Shown here piece by piece: positions 46,878 through 57,003 of a stretch of DNA of 64,000 nucleotides; the stretch's first letter is position 1; every line of letters begins with the position of its first letter. Below the pieces are notes generated by a model. The model did no database searches. It had not been told where the DNA came from and worked only from the letters and a program-made list of their open reading frames with translations. The stretch lies in NCBI GenBank assembly GCA_963966185.1, contig CAWZYM010000271.1:984001-1048000 (forward strand), written 5' to 3'. Made by a program: the position numbers and the translations under genes. Origin of the DNA: Rhabditoides inermis (lineage: Eukaryota > Nematoda > Chromadorea > Rhabditida > Rhabditidae).

Positions 46878-47851
46878 ATGTTGTACTTTTTCATGTTATC
46901 CATTCCTGTGATTCGCGCCGCTCAATACTGCAGCTTTCCCACAGCGCGTGAGTTACTGCGATTTTTTTATATTCTGAACAAATGACGATGAGATGTGATG
47001 TTCAGAGAAACTACACCCTCAAAATTGTTTCGAAACTATGATATCTAGAACAAAGCTCCAAATAATAACAATACAATACGTTCCATCCCAGCTTGCGACA
47101 CCACGGAAGGCTGCGCTATGCTGACAGACGTGTGCACACAAGGCGACGGCATGTGCTGCGATACACTGTGGGTGAGGGAGGAAGGCGCGGAAACGAAACC
47201 CACACCCACACGAACACGAACAGGAGAGGCAACTTCCACACTATTGACACCGACCTCCTCGAAACTAGCCACCACAAAGAGCAGTGGGTCGAATCGATTC
47301 GTTTGGCTATGTGGCAATTCGGAATGAAATTATCCAGTACTATAATCTGACTTCTAGGCTGTGAGGACACAGGCATGATGAATCTGGTCACGATGCGATC
47401 CGACTGTCCGCTCTACGCGCAGCTCTGTGGAGATCCACGCTTCTCTAATCTTCTGGCTGAGTCATGCCAGAAAACGTGCGGCACGTGTGCACAAGACGAG
47501 AGTGAGGAAACAAGCAACAGTGAGTTCGTGCTATGATTATAATCGCCAACAGTAGAGCAGGAATTTCGCCACACAGCACCGCAGCGCGCCTACCATACGC
47601 ACGTGCCGCGCCTGAGCACTCTCGTTTCTTGTGCTCTTTTGTGCGTAGCGCCTGAGCACTCTCGTTTCTTGTGCTCTTTTGTGCGTAGTAGCGGGATGAG
47701 AGTGCAGACCGCTTTTTCAGTGGCTTGCGCGGACAAGGTGAACGCTCTGGGCTGGTCGGACTGTGCAATGTTTGCCCTCCTCTGCACTCATTGGAGCCAC
47801 AAAGATGCCCTCAAGAACGACTGCCCAAAGACGTGCGGATACTGTCAATGA
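46878..47851 (+). CDS. Secreted two-domain ShKT protein
   Basis: Four exons (46878-46947, 47092-47283, 47358-47519, 47721-47851) give 555 nt, 184 aa. A hydrophobic start (MLYFFMLSIPVIRAA) is a signal peptide. A Cys cluster (CSFPTAPCDTTEGCAMLTDV, then CTQGDGMCC) and a Thr/Pro-rich linker (TKPTPTRTRTGEATSTLLTP) follow. ShKT domain 1 runs CEDTGMMNL...DCPLYAQLCGD...CQKTCGTC; ShKT domain 2 runs CADKVNALGWSDCAMFALLC, then CPKTCGYCQ. Each ShKT has six cysteines. In nematodes the ShKT fold is found in secreted enzymes, cuticle proteins and channel-blocking peptides; the lysine-tyrosine dyad of toxins is not evident, so a toxin role is not claimed. The T-rich linker is probably O-glycosylated. Confidence 0.75.
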
Positions 47852-47974
47852 ATCGAATAGTAATAATAATTTCCGATAATCGAGTTTCGACAAGCATAAA
47901 CACGTACTTCAAAATAATAGTTTTATATGTCATCTCCTATGTCCATGTCCTATGTGAAATCAGTCATAATTTTC

Positions 47975-48287
47975 TTTAAAAAGTACTTGCGTAAAGAGAT
48001 GATCTTTGTCTTATGCCAATGCAGCAAAAGCACATGCATAAAACGTTTACAAATACTAACACAAACCTGCACCTCTATCTCCTCTCTTTCTCTCTTCTCT
48101 CTCATATTTCTTACTTGATCTTTACTCTCTGTTCAATTGTACATCGTTGTGTTCACTGGTTAGTTTCAACAGAACATTTCAGAATGCGCAGGTTTGTGTT
48201 AGTATTTGTAAACGTTTTATGCATGTGCTTTTGCTGCATTGGCATAAGACAAAGATCATCTCTTTACGCAAGTACTTTTTAAAGAAA
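47975..48287. mobile_element. Foldback MITE, family A
   Basis: Arms 47977-48071 and 48189-48283 are near-perfect inverted repeats. They contain AAAAAGTACTTGCGTAAAGAG at the ends, and GCATGCATAAAACG and ACACAAACCTGC further in. Confidence 0.85.
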
Positions 48288-48369
48288 ATGTATGTACTTT
48301 TGTTAAATTTCATAGAAATTCTTAATATGTGCTGAATTATGACTATACATCTGGATTATATCAACAACT

Positions 48370-48545
48370 AATATATTCCTCTCCCTCTGTTCTTTCTCTC
48401 TTCCTCCGTTCTCTCCTTCTCTCACTGTTTTTTCTCTCTCTTTCACTGTTTCTTCTCTCTTTCACTGTTTTTTCTTTCTCTCTGTCTCTCTCTCTCTCTC
48501 TCCTTCTCTCTCTGTCTCTCTATTTCTTTCTGATCTTCTATCTCT
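48370..48545 (+). repeat. CT-rich low-complexity DNA
   Basis: TTTCTCTCTTTCACTG units repeated imperfectly, followed by CT runs. The Ser/Leu-rich frame over it is not a gene. Confidence 0.9.
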
Positions 48546-48749
48546 ATCTCGGCCCTTCTTTCTCTTCTTACTCTCATGTACCACAGATCACACGTTACGT
48601 TTCGGATCGCCGTTACGTTTCACAACTCCCACATATTTTCTCACTACTAGCCGGAGTCGCGCCTACTGCGCTCTTCCTCCTGGTTATTGTTGGCGGGCTC
48701 AAAACAATGCAAACCCGGCGCGAATTAGACGCTGGCAGCGGCGGGGCTG

Positions 48750-49092
48750 GCTACACTCAAAGTGCAAGTTCGGAAGACACGCAGAAAACGCGAGAGAGTA
48801 CGCTTTCGGCAGAGACTCAGAGTGACTGGAAACGGCGTCCACACACACACACACCCACACGCTGGCCTCTCGCCTCATGGGTGCGCGGGATCGCGCATAA
48901 CTTCGTTCAGAGAAGAGATACAAAGATGCCAACGACAAGTGATCTGGCATACGGAACGGTGCGAATCTAACTAACATGATTTGGATAAGTCCACATTGTT
49001 GTTAACATGACCTTTGGATATCGCTTTTTGAAAATTCTGGCGCGAGCCCTATCCTAAGCCAAAAGAGAGGGCGCTGCGCGCCCTCTCTAATT
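48750..49092 (+). repeat. Dispersed repeat D, copy 1, ending in the GC-core palindrome
   Basis: Reverse-complement match to 60284-60640: GAGAGTACGCTTTCGGCAGAGA, CACACGCTGGCCT, ACGGTGCGAATCTAACT, GGCGCGAGCCCTATCCT. The right end is the palindrome AGAGAGGGCGC / GCGCCCTCTCT. Confidence 0.75.
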
Positions 49093-49675
49093 ATTATTAC
49101 TGAAACACACAGCGTTCCATCATCTTCCTTTGCACTTGCGCACGAAAGGTGCTTCCCTTGCCCACGAGCTTTGGAGTTTGAGTGAACTGTAAACCTCGGA
49201 CCTCGGAGCAGAATCGGGATAAAAAATTTGATTTTCATTCTGAACCCTCTACCTCCAGCCTATTCTTGCTGTGCTGCTGTTGGGGTAGTCCACGGGGAAA
49301 GAGTCCTGCGTGTGTACACACATCAACATTCTTATTTTACGGTGGAGGACAGAACATTGAATACTATATTCATGTTGTCTGCGTCTGTAGTGGAACCGAA
49401 GTTCAAGTGTTCATGTGTTTATCCGGAACGTTATAGCTGAATATGACATAGCAATCAAAATGGTACGATAGGAAGCATACAGTGGGCTGATTGTGAGATC
49501 CTATGGGCTAACGCCGAAGGAAAAAAAACAGTTGGGCAGACGAAGTCAGTGGCGGAAGACGATTCTAGATCGATAATTCTCCGATACTTGATCGAGAGAT
49601 CGAGATTCATTCCATAGACCTACTACTCTGAGTTTCGTGTGTAAACTACGACTACCATGTGAAACACCGTGAAAA
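49093..49675. other. Intergenic, no gene seen
   Basis: No exon with splice support. Confidence 0.5.
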
Positions 49676-50030
49676 GACAATTACTTTTCATCTAAAAACT
49701 ATATGCTAAAAATGAAGATAAGGTGTAGAAAACGCCTCGCGAAGTTGTGCATTTCGTAGTGAGAAATACCGAAATGTGCCGTAGATGCACAACGCACTTT
49801 CCTGAAACCGAAAAATTGCATGCTCATATGACTATCAAAGACAATCATATGTGCATATACACCTAATGACATATGTATGTAACAACCTATTAAGTAGTGT
49901 CCTTTGTGCGTACCGGCACATTTCGGTATTTCTCACTACGAAATACACAAATGCGCGAGGCGTTTTCTACACCTTATCTTCATTTTTGGCATACAGTTTA
50001 TTCATGAAAAGTGATTGTATTTTTAACGTA
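49676..50030. mobile_element. MITE with about 110-bp inverted arms
   Basis: Arms 49676-49790 and about 49912-50028 share AATGAAGATAAGGTGTAGAA, AACGCCTCGCG and ATTTCGTAGTGAGAAATACC in inverse orientation. The centre is AT-rich. Non-coding. Confidence 0.8.
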
Positions 50031-50174
50031 TTTTATCGGAGTATGATGCTATATAAAAATATATAGTTCATAAATGAAAAGTGATTGTCTTATTTTAAAA
50101 ACACAGAAAAAAACATTGATATGCGTATTTATCATACTCCGATAAAAGAAATTTTTGAGAGTAGCTGGAGTCGT

Positions 50175-50347
50175 TCACTTTCCAGTGGGGCAGCGTCCGC
50201 AAGTCTTGGGGCACTGCTGAGTCATGAGAGTCTGAAGGTATACGGTAGATGCACACCCACACTCCCTCAACCCACGTAGTAGGCGGCGTTGTTGCAGAGG
50301 TAGGCGAGGCGGGCGCAGTCGGAAGTTCCAGTGTTGGCGTTGGTAGC
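50175..50347 (-). CDS. ShKT-domain protein, 3' end only
   Basis: Two minus-strand exons, 50347-50276 and 50231-50175. They read ATNANTGTSDCARLAYLCNN, AAYYTLMTQQCPKTCGRC, then PTGK and a stop. The spacing DC...C...CPKTCG.C is the C-terminal two-thirds of a ShKT domain. The acceptor TTACAG lies before 50347. Upstream exons were not found within 50348-50930, where a tRNA-like locus sits, so the gene may be broken or have a long first intron. Confidence 0.6.
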
Positions 50348-50615
50348 CTGTAACACCAGCTGCAGTGCCAGCTGACGTTGTATGTTTTCCATCTCTTACT
50401 GATTGGAATCAGCGTTTTTTTGTGGGACTGCCAGCCTGATTGTCTCCTAGTCTCCCTACCACGGGTGGTGGAGTATCTTCATGTTGGAGATGTGATCTCT
50501 GCGGCTCGTCGCCATTTTTCAATTTTCCAGACGTTAATCGAAACAATAAAGTTCAATGGTTAACACCTGATGTTTGGAGTTGTACAATGCACAGTTCAGT
50601 TCGTACAAAAGAGTT

Positions 50616-50676
50616 GCCAACTGCAGGAATCGAATCTGCGACCTTCGCTTCACGAGAGCCCCTAAGCCAAGCTGGC
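50616..50676 (-). tRNA. tRNA-like locus, possible Phe(GAA), shortened D arm
   Basis: On the minus strand GCCAGCT and AGTTGGC form a full 7-bp acceptor stem (one GT pair). TGGCTTAGGGGC resembles a shortened A box, CTCTC-GTGAAGC-GAAGG an anticodon arm with GAA, and GCAGATTCGATTCCTGC a T arm (B-box invariant TTCGA present). The D loop is about 8 nt too short for a standard cytosolic tRNA. Either a pseudogene or a non-canonical tRNA. Confidence 0.4.
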
Positions 50677-50932
50677 ACGCTGTATCAGCGCTAAAAAGTG
50701 AATGCGTCACTGTTCGAATCTGAATAGAGTGATATGAATATATAAAAAAAACCCAAATTGTCCGGTCGTGCCGATTCTCGGATCAAGCAGAAGAACGCAG
50801 CATCCATGGCTGAGTGAGCAAAGTCTGTTCTAATGTGTCACCAAAAGGAAACCTTGTATGCTAAAATGAGGCAGAAACATGATTTTGTGGTTTTTTCGGG
50901 TTAATCCAAACAAGCGACACAACGATCTTTTA

Positions 50933-51278
50933 TTACGCTACGTTCAGAGGCGCCACCGATGATTCGTGGGCACATGACCGAAGAGAGTCCGTTAGTCCTA
51001 GAAGGAACATGGAGTAGTTAAATACATTGAAAAAGTCAATCACTTCAGTTTCATTCATTTCTGCAGCCGACCTCGCTTCGATAGCCGATTGCACCTGCGC
51101 TTCCGCGTAGACTCGCGCGTCCTGTTCCTCGCGGACAGCCGCCGACAGACGCGCAATTTCCGCGGACAGCTGTTCGATACGCATGGTCTGGTTGGATAAC
51201 GTGTCACGCAGTTGAGACAACTCATCATCCTTACGAGCCAACGAACTGCCCTAAAAATCCGAATTCTCTCTCTCTCTC

Positions 51279-51333
<55 letters not shown>

Positions 51334-51420
51334 TTCAAGGGGACCAAGAGAGCTGCCCGATAGTGCGCGATACAGCCGGCCGCCGCCCCGCTCGCCCGAC
51401 GTCTCGAGGATGCTGCGACC
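50933..51420 (-). CDS. Coiled-coil protein, C-terminal exons
   Basis: The last exon (about 51245-50933) reads SLARKDDELSQLRDTLSN, then an alternating heptad pattern rich in Ala/Glu/Gln/Arg (IEQLSAEIARLSAAVREEQD). It ends in a short hydrophobic stretch and PLNVA before the stop. A preceding exon, about 51420-51340 (KLGRSILETSGERGGGRL), is plausible. The intron between is a CT/GA tract (51265-51325). No family is recognised and upstream exons are missing. Confidence 0.4.
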
Positions 51421-51715
51421 AAGCTTCTGCTACTGAGCTACCAACGACGGACCCAAGTCATTCGCCAACTACCCAATAGAAACTCCAAACTCCCCCATTG
51501 CCATACGACATACGATTTGAGATGAATCTTTTCAATCTCTCTTTCTTCTGTTTCTCTCTCTCTCTTCTTCCTTCTCTCTTAATTTCCTTTTGTGTGACTA
51601 CCGCAAAAAGGCACCAAAGTTCGTAAAGAACACTTTATTACAATGTAATATATACACAGATGTAACTCGAGTCGAGCAGTCGTTGGTAAGCTCATGAAAC
51701 ACACGGGTTGTTTTT

Positions 51716-52027
51716 TCACCACCCTCCTCCATACATGTTCATCATCATCATACGCCGCCGCCATCCCCACGGTCCCATACCGTATCCTCCATAGCCGCCA
51801 CCGTATCCGCTACCGTATCCGCCACCGTATCCGCTACCGTAACCGCCATAGTTGCCACCGTACCCTCCGTACGGCATACCGTATCCCCACTGCGCTGAAA
51901 CGGTAACATGGTGTGCGTCATAGTGTATAATGAATATAAACATACCTGCAGCCAAATCGATTGCAAAAACAATGAGAAGGCAGACGGAAATGAGCTTTGA
52001 GAACATTTTGGATCCAATGGTAGGCAT
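51716..52027 (-). CDS. GY-rich antimicrobial-peptide-like secreted peptide, left copy
   Basis: Exon 1 starts at Met 52006 (or 52027) and ends 51946; exon 2 is 51894-51716. From Met 52006 the frame is 240 nt, 79 aa. The signal peptide MFSKLISVCLLIVFAIDLAA is followed directly by QWGYGMPYGGYGGNYGGYG, further YGGG/YGSG repeats, then GWRRRMMMMNMYGGGW. QWGYG plus GGYG repeats resembles the C. elegans NLP-29/caenacin-type epidermal antimicrobial peptides. The basic-Met tail ending in GGGW is unusual. This copy has one more YGSGYGG unit than the right copy and PWGW where the right has PLGW. Likely secreted from epidermis on stress or infection (inference). Confidence 0.75.
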   Translation of the reverse strand: MPTIGSKMFSKLISVCLLIVFAIDLAAGMFIFIIHYDAHHVTVSAQWGYGMPYGGYGGNYGGYGSGYGGGYGSGYGGGYGGYGMGPWGWRRRMMMMNMYGGGW

Positions 52028-52040
52028 TCGAGAATGATTC

Positions 52041-52049
52041 TATTTTATA
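52041..52049 (-). promoter_or_regulatory. TATA-like box of left GY-rich gene
   Basis: TATAAAATA on the minus strand, 35 bp upstream of the first in-frame Met at 52006. The right copy has TATTTAAG at the equivalent site (56982-56989). Confidence 0.5.
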
Positions 52050-52743
52050 GCAATTTTAACTGGGAAGTGGCGTGTGTTTTGGACTTTTTGCCAGGTCGAG
52101 AGAACATTGCAATATGAGAGCGCGCTGACAGAGAGCGAGATTTCTTTCGGCGAGATGCGGTCATCTGGTTTGACGAGTACGATCTATTTGTTGGCAAGAA
52201 GGTCACAAGCGTTCGAATTAACCCTATCAGAGAGCAATCACGTCACGCCGACGAGAAACTTATTGATCTAGCAGAACCTGTGTATAGTTCTATTCTCGTG
52301 CGCGGCGAGGGGTAGATCGGTAGATCAGAAGAAGACAGAGACGGTCTAGAAGCAGGGATTAAGAGAAATGTCGTGCTGCCTGTGAGTGTGCGAACATTCG
52401 CTCACACGGTGAAATGAGGAGATCCGAAGACGATCAAATTCGAATCATCTCCGTCAAATGCCCTCCAAAATAGTATTGCAAGACGGCGGCGTGTCTCACT
52501 TGTCTTCGGCAGATCGCGGTAATTGAAACACTCGCATTTTCGTTGTGTACGAGTGCATATTTCTATCACGGCAATAGCACATCCTTATTCTTCTTAAATA
52601 AATAAATAGTTTATTACCGCGTTGAGTACTTAGCGAGTGCATCATAGAAAACATAACAGTGCTTACGGTAGGATAGTAAAAGTGGGAAAAAAGAAGAAAC
52701 ATTCGAAGAGTAGACAAAAATAGATAAAATAAAAATAAGCAAA

Positions 52744-55614
52744 CTACAAATGTCGAATTTTAGACATAGGATGCAAATGGGGATTGTCTACTAAGTGGGA
52801 TTTCACGTTACTGGTTTTCGCAGATTCAACAATATCAGATGGAAGTGAGTTCCATACTCCATAAACCCTCTGAAAAAACGCGCTGCTCCGCAGAAACGAG
52901 TCATATGACGGCAAAAGACGATATTTATGAGATGTGCGCGACCGAGTTGGGACTAGTGTAAAAAGACCAGAATAATTAAGAGAGGTTGCTTTAGTGATAA
53001 CCTTGTGTATGTACGCTACGTCATTTATAAAGCGGCGTTGTTCAAGAGTTTGAAGGCCAAGAAGCTGGAGGCGTTGGGGATAGGTGAGCGAGAACAAGCC
53101 AGCGCGACGACATATTCGGCGCGTATAGTATCGCTGCACTGACTCGATCAAGTTCACTGATCCCACATCCTGAGGGTTCCACAATTCAGTACAATACTCT
53201 AGCTTGCAGCGGAAATACGTTGTGTAAGCGGTGACAAGAACCTTCAAGTCTCTTGTACGATAAACTCTCAGAAAATCGTTTATGGCATTTAGGGTGCCTT
53301 TAACAATGTTCGCAAAATGGTCATCAAAAATCAAGGACCCACACATAGTCACACCAAGGTCCCTTACAGAGTTAGCAGGTGCGAGCGTAGTGCCATGTGC
53401 TGTATACTCATGTTTGGGATTTCGGCGGCCTATGTGCAGTATCTGCGTTTTCTCGGTGGAGATCTGCAGACCCCATTCTAAAGCCCATTTTGCGACAGCG
53501 TCAATTGCTTTTTGAAACATAATTTTAGCCAAATTATCACCCGGATCAAAAGCGAAGTAGATTTTCAAATCGTCTGCGTATAGAGCACACTCGACATAAT
53601 CAGGCAGGCTATCAACAATATTATTGATAAAGATATTGAAGAGTATGGGTCCAAGACACGACCCCTGCGGCACGCCACAGTTGACGAGTCGAGGAGACGA
53701 GAGCTCATCTCCAACCATAACTTGTTGGCAACGGTCAGAAAGGAAGGCTCGAATCCACCCGAGAACGTTTCCACGAATGCCCAGCGAATGCAATTTTTTG
53801 AATAGTAGTTTATGATTGATTGTGTCGAAAGCTTTCTTAAAGTCGAAATAAATACAATCAATAACAAGGCCATTGGAAATATGTTTCAGCCAGTGACTAT
53901 AACATTCAATAAGTTGTGCGTTGGTAGACCTTTTCTTACGAAAACCAAACTGTTTGGAAGAAATCAAGCTATTAGACTCGAGAAAATCAGTCATTTGCCT
54001 GACTATAATGCGCTCTAATAATTTCGCTACACTGCTTGTTAGGCTAATGGGACGATAGTTAGCTGGATTATCACGAGAACCCTTTTTATACAGCGGTTTT
54101 ATATAAGCGACTTTCCAGAAATTGGGGATAGCGCACACTGATAGAGACATAGAAAAAAGAATCGAAAGCGGGAGACTTATTGTATCAACTGTATTTTTCA
54201 GAAAAGTGTGGGTGATTCCATCGGGACTGGTATTGATTTTTGAATCCAATCGTTGTATGGTCTTGTGAACAAGTGCATAAGAAACGTCAATCATGGTGAG
54301 TTGATTCGAGAGAGAGGGAAGGGCAGAGCCGGTCGGAGCAACACTTCCACCAGAGAATATCGAGTCGAAGTATTCCCCGAACACCTCCGCCTTTTCCCTC
54401 GAATCATGGACCAACTCACCATTGTGTGACAGCGAGCTGATACCATCAGCAGGAAACATCTTTTTTCTAACATCCTTGTATAATGCGCGTTTATTGTTAC
54501 CGTTGATAAGTTTCGCTTCGCGCTTACATTGCCACGAGAAAATAGCGTTTCGCAGTTTACGCTGCGCCTTATCAGCAGTCTTCGATTCTGGAATAAGTAT
54601 AGAGTAGCGTAACGCACGGCGTTTCAATTTATAAATATAGAGAGGAATACTGACAGCTTTAGTATGTTTCATAAGGGGAATATACTCGGTAATGAGATGT
54701 TGCATTCGCTGGACAAACGCGGAAGTTGCCTCTTCAATATTTAAACCAATAAAAACTCGCGTCCAATCGGTACATGCTATAGCCGCATTGATCTCACCCC
54801 ACTTAGCCCTCCCATATGCGCGCCGAAGCGGCTCTCTCGCCGCGGCCTCCATACCGAGTCGCAACCGAAACTCGACAGGGAGGTGATCACATAAAGAGAA
54901 ACGCCCCAATACACGCGTATGTTGAAAGAGACAAGGGGAGTCAGTCAATACAATGTCAAGAGTATGCGCCTTTCGCCCCGCTCGTCTCACCATCGTCGCC
55001 TGGCGAACCATTTGAGTGAGTGAGTGGAGAGAGGCAAAAGTGACTAGAGACCTATCAAAAGCATCGGCTGCCTGGAACGAATCCCAGTCAGCCGACGGTG
55101 CATTAAAATCGCCTTGTATAATGTGCATGTGAGAATCGGGAGAAATGAGCTGTTCTAGATGGCGGAATAGTTCACGACCAGCGCATTTTTTATCGATAGA
55201 GTAACCGGGAGTGCGATAAATAGTGATCACCCGTAATGGCTTAGAAAGTGGGAATGTTTCAGTCGGCAAGATATCAAGGCACAAAAGTTCGCAGAGATTA
55301 TCGATCGACAAGGACACAATGTGTTTCACAGAGAGAGCAGACGCGCAGAGTACTAAAACGCCTCCAGCATGCGAGTCTCTATCCGATCGGAAGATAGAGT
55401 AACGGCCATTCAAACATAGACAATTCATATTATCAGAAAGATTACACCAAGACTCGGTCAGCGCACATATCAAGGGATTGTTTTGATCGAGAAAAACTTC
55501 CAAATCATAGAGCTTGTTTCTTGCGGAGCGAGCGTTTAACAGAATGAATTTGGAATAGGGAACATCACGTATTGGAGAAAAAGACTGCGAAAAACCAGAG
55601 AACGTAAAACCCAC
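52744..55614 (-). CDS. LINE ORF2: endonuclease plus reverse transcriptase
   Basis: 956 aa, no internal stop. The N-terminal part (about 1-240) is an APE-type endonuclease: LNARSARNKL, TESW, IQGDFNAPSADWDS, and SLCDHLPVEF at the catalytic DH. The reverse transcriptase (about 480-760) shows YRPISLTSSVAKLLERI, FGFRKKRSTNAQLIE, YFDFKKAFDTINH, VPQGSCLGPILFNIF, YADD and a thumb with CGSLIFDDHF. The active-site aspartates (FDFKKAFD, YADD) are intact. The architecture fits the CR1/Jockey group. It nicks the target and copies its RNA by target-primed reverse transcription. An uninterrupted frame suggests recent activity. Confidence 0.9.
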   Translation of the reverse strand: MGFTFSGFSQSFSPIRDVPYSKFILLNARSARNKLYDLEVFLDQNNPLICALTESWCNLSDNMNCLCLNGRYSIFRSDRDSHAGGVLVLCASALSVKHIVSLSIDNLCELLCLDILPTETFPLSKPLRVITIYRTPGYSIDKKCAGRELFRHLEQLISPDSHMHIIQGDFNAPSADWDSFQAADAFDRSLVTFASLHSLTQMVRQATMVRRAGRKAHTLDIVLTDSPCLFQHTRVLGRFSLCDHLPVEFRLRLGMEAAAREPLRRAYGRAKWGEINAAIACTDWTRVFIGLNIEEATSAFVQRMQHLITEYIPLMKHTKAVSIPLYIYKLKRRALRYSILIPESKTADKAQRKLRNAIFSWQCKREAKLINGNNKRALYKDVRKKMFPADGISSLSHNGELVHDSREKAEVFGEYFDSIFSGGSVAPTGSALPSLSNQLTMIDVSYALVHKTIQRLDSKINTSPDGITHTFLKNTVDTISLPLSILFSMSLSVCAIPNFWKVAYIKPLYKKGSRDNPANYRPISLTSSVAKLLERIIVRQMTDFLESNSLISSKQFGFRKKRSTNAQLIECYSHWLKHISNGLVIDCIYFDFKKAFDTINHKLLFKKLHSLGIRGNVLGWIRAFLSDRCQQVMVGDELSSPRLVNCGVPQGSCLGPILFNIFINNIVDSLPDYVECALYADDLKIYFAFDPGDNLAKIMFQKAIDAVAKWALEWGLQISTEKTQILHIGRRNPKHEYTAHGTTLAPANSVRDLGVTMCGSLIFDDHFANIVKGTLNAINDFLRVYRTRDLKVLVTAYTTYFRCKLEYCTELWNPQDVGSVNLIESVQRYYTRRICRRAGLFSLTYPQRLQLLGLQTLEQRRFINDVAYIHKVITKATSLNYSGLFTLVPTRSRTSHKYRLLPSYDSFLRSSAFFQRVYGVWNSLPSDIVESAKTSNVKSHLVDNPHLHPMSKIRHL

Positions 55615-55653
55615 GTGAGATGCGTGTTGAGAGGGGGCAGGGGGACAGCTGTC

Positions 55654-56469
55654 CTACTGTGGGTCGAGAACGGGCGGGCAGGCGTCGGGCATCTCTCCGT
55701 CGGCTCCCTCCTCCTCCGTGTCTCGGGCCTTCTTCGACGCATCTTCTGCAATGGGAGACAGGGCAGCTTCGGAGACATTTCGCTTGCCCTTAGAGCAAGC
55801 GCGGACAGTGGAGGAATGAGAGGAAACAGAACGAGAGGAGGAAGAGGATGCGGTGCGACTGCCGCGCGCGCCTCGGCTGGCGGGGCGGCCGCGGCTCTGC
55901 TTCCTGGCCCCGCGAGAGGGGAGAGGAGCGAGAGAGCGCGCAGATCCGGAGGCAGCAGACAGCGCGGCGGCGGCAGGCGACAACTCGGCAGCGACGGGCG
56001 TGGCGACTTCGGGAACGTGGTCAAGAAGAGTGATCTGCTGCGGGTGGTTCTTGAACGGCCTCGGCTGCGGCAGGCGGTGGGCTCTGCAGTCACGGACGAC
56101 CCACTCCACCTGGCCAGCCTTGTCGTTAAGCGCGCGACACTTGGCTTGCAGGTCCCTCTCGATCGATAATTCCTCTTCGGTCAGATCCCTGCGTGCGTAC
56201 GCAAAGACCAGGTGGTTGAGGGACTTGCGGCGGCATCTCCAGATGGCGCGCAGGAAGACATCCCTGACGACGCTGTTCTTCGTCTGGATCTTCATCACCC
56301 TGTTGGTCGTCGGCGTACGGCGGAAATCCAAGTGGCGATGAAAGGAGATGTCTCCCCTGGCGAACTCGTCGGAGATCTGCGGGTCGGCGATGAGCTCGAC
56401 AAGCTCTCGGATGAAGTGCTCGTCGGCCTTACGGGTCTCCTCAAACGTGGCACACTCCGGCCGTCCCAC
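55654..56469 (-). CDS. LINE ORF1: RNA-binding protein, N-terminus missing
   Basis: Open from the element's 5' junction, without a clear ATG: RLVIVGRPECATFEETRKAD. An RRM-like/C-terminal ORF1 region follows (NRVMKIQTKNSVVRDVFLRA, then YARRDLTEEELSIERDLQ and QVEWVVRDCR). A Ser/Arg/Ala-rich basic tail (about residues 170-240) precedes the stop. The RRDLT.EE..+...L pattern and VRD/R.. end are typical of non-LTR ORF1 proteins that coat the element RNA. The expected N-terminal coiled coil is absent, consistent with 5' truncation. Confidence 0.75.
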   Translation of the reverse strand: MGRPECATFEETRKADEHFIRELVELIADPQISDEFARGDISFHRHLDFRRTPTTNRVMKIQTKNSVVRDVFLRAIWRCRRKSLNHLVFAYARRDLTEEELSIERDLQAKCRALNDKAGQVEWVVRDCRAHRLPQPRPFKNHPQQITLLDHVPEVATPVAAELSPAAAALSAASGSARSLAPLPSRGARKQSRGRPASRGARGSRTASSSSSRSVSSHSSTVRACSKGKRNVSEAALSPIAEDASKKARDTEEEGADGEMPDACPPVLDPQ

Positions 56470-56981
56470 GATAACGAGGCGGGTGGCCTTGTCCTTGATT
56501 CTTCTTATTCCTTTTCTTCTTCTTTATTCTTCTTTATTCTCTCCTTATACTATTTTGGAGGGCACTTGACGGAGATGATTCGAGTTTGATCGTCTTCGGA
56601 TCTCCTCATCGTCTTCGGACCCCGTGTGAGCGAATGTTCGCACACTCACAGGCAGCACGACATTTCTCTTATTCCCTGCTTCTAGACCGTCTCTGTCTTC
56701 CTCTGATCTACCGATCTACCCCCCGCCGCGCACGAGAATAGAACTATATACAGGTTCTGCTAGATCAATAAGTTTCTCGTCGGCGTGACGTGATTGCTCT
56801 CTGATAGGGTCAATTCGAACGCTTGTGACCTTCTTGCCAACAAATAGATCGTACTCGTCAAACCAGATGACCGCATCTCGCCGAAAGAAATCTCGCTCTC
56901 TGTCAGCGCGCTCTCATATTGCAATGTTCTCTCGACCTGGCAAAAAGTCCAAAACACACGCCACTTCCCGATCGAAATCGC

Positions 56982-56989
56982 TATTTAAG
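56982..56989 (+). promoter_or_regulatory. TATA-like box of right GY-rich gene
   Basis: TATTTAAG, the position equivalent to TATAAAATA of the left copy; three or four substitutions or indels separate the two cores. Confidence 0.4.
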
Positions 56990-57003
56990 AGAGTCATTCT
57001 CGA

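Larger units (their letters stand above)
51627..52476 (-). repeat. Left arm of 0.85-kb inverted duplication
   Basis: Reverse complement of 56547-57373, from TTACAATGTAATATATAC at the outer edge to CCAAAATAGTAT at the inner edge. Carries a complete GY-rich peptide gene with about 450 bp of upstream DNA. Differences are small indels and substitutions. Confidence 0.95.
52590..56546 (-). mobile_element. CR1-like LINE, both ORFs largely intact
   Basis: Non-LTR retrotransposon on the minus strand: ORF1 56469-55654, a 39-bp gap, ORF2 55614-52744, then a short 3' UTR ending near TTTATTTATTTA (about 52597-52610). The 5' end joins A/G-rich AAAGAAGAATAAAG at 56500-56546 with no ATG for ORF1, so it is probably 5'-truncated. 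It fills the spacer of the inverted duplication. Confidence 0.85.

Noticed and set aside
48329..48970. 213-aa frame with one hydrophobic helix
   Set aside because: Runs over CT-rich DNA and then through repeat D, which recurs inverted at 60 kb; no gene support.
55615..56341. Plus-strand Arg/Ala/Gly-rich frames
   Set aside because: Antisense shadow of the GC-rich LINE ORF1 tail.
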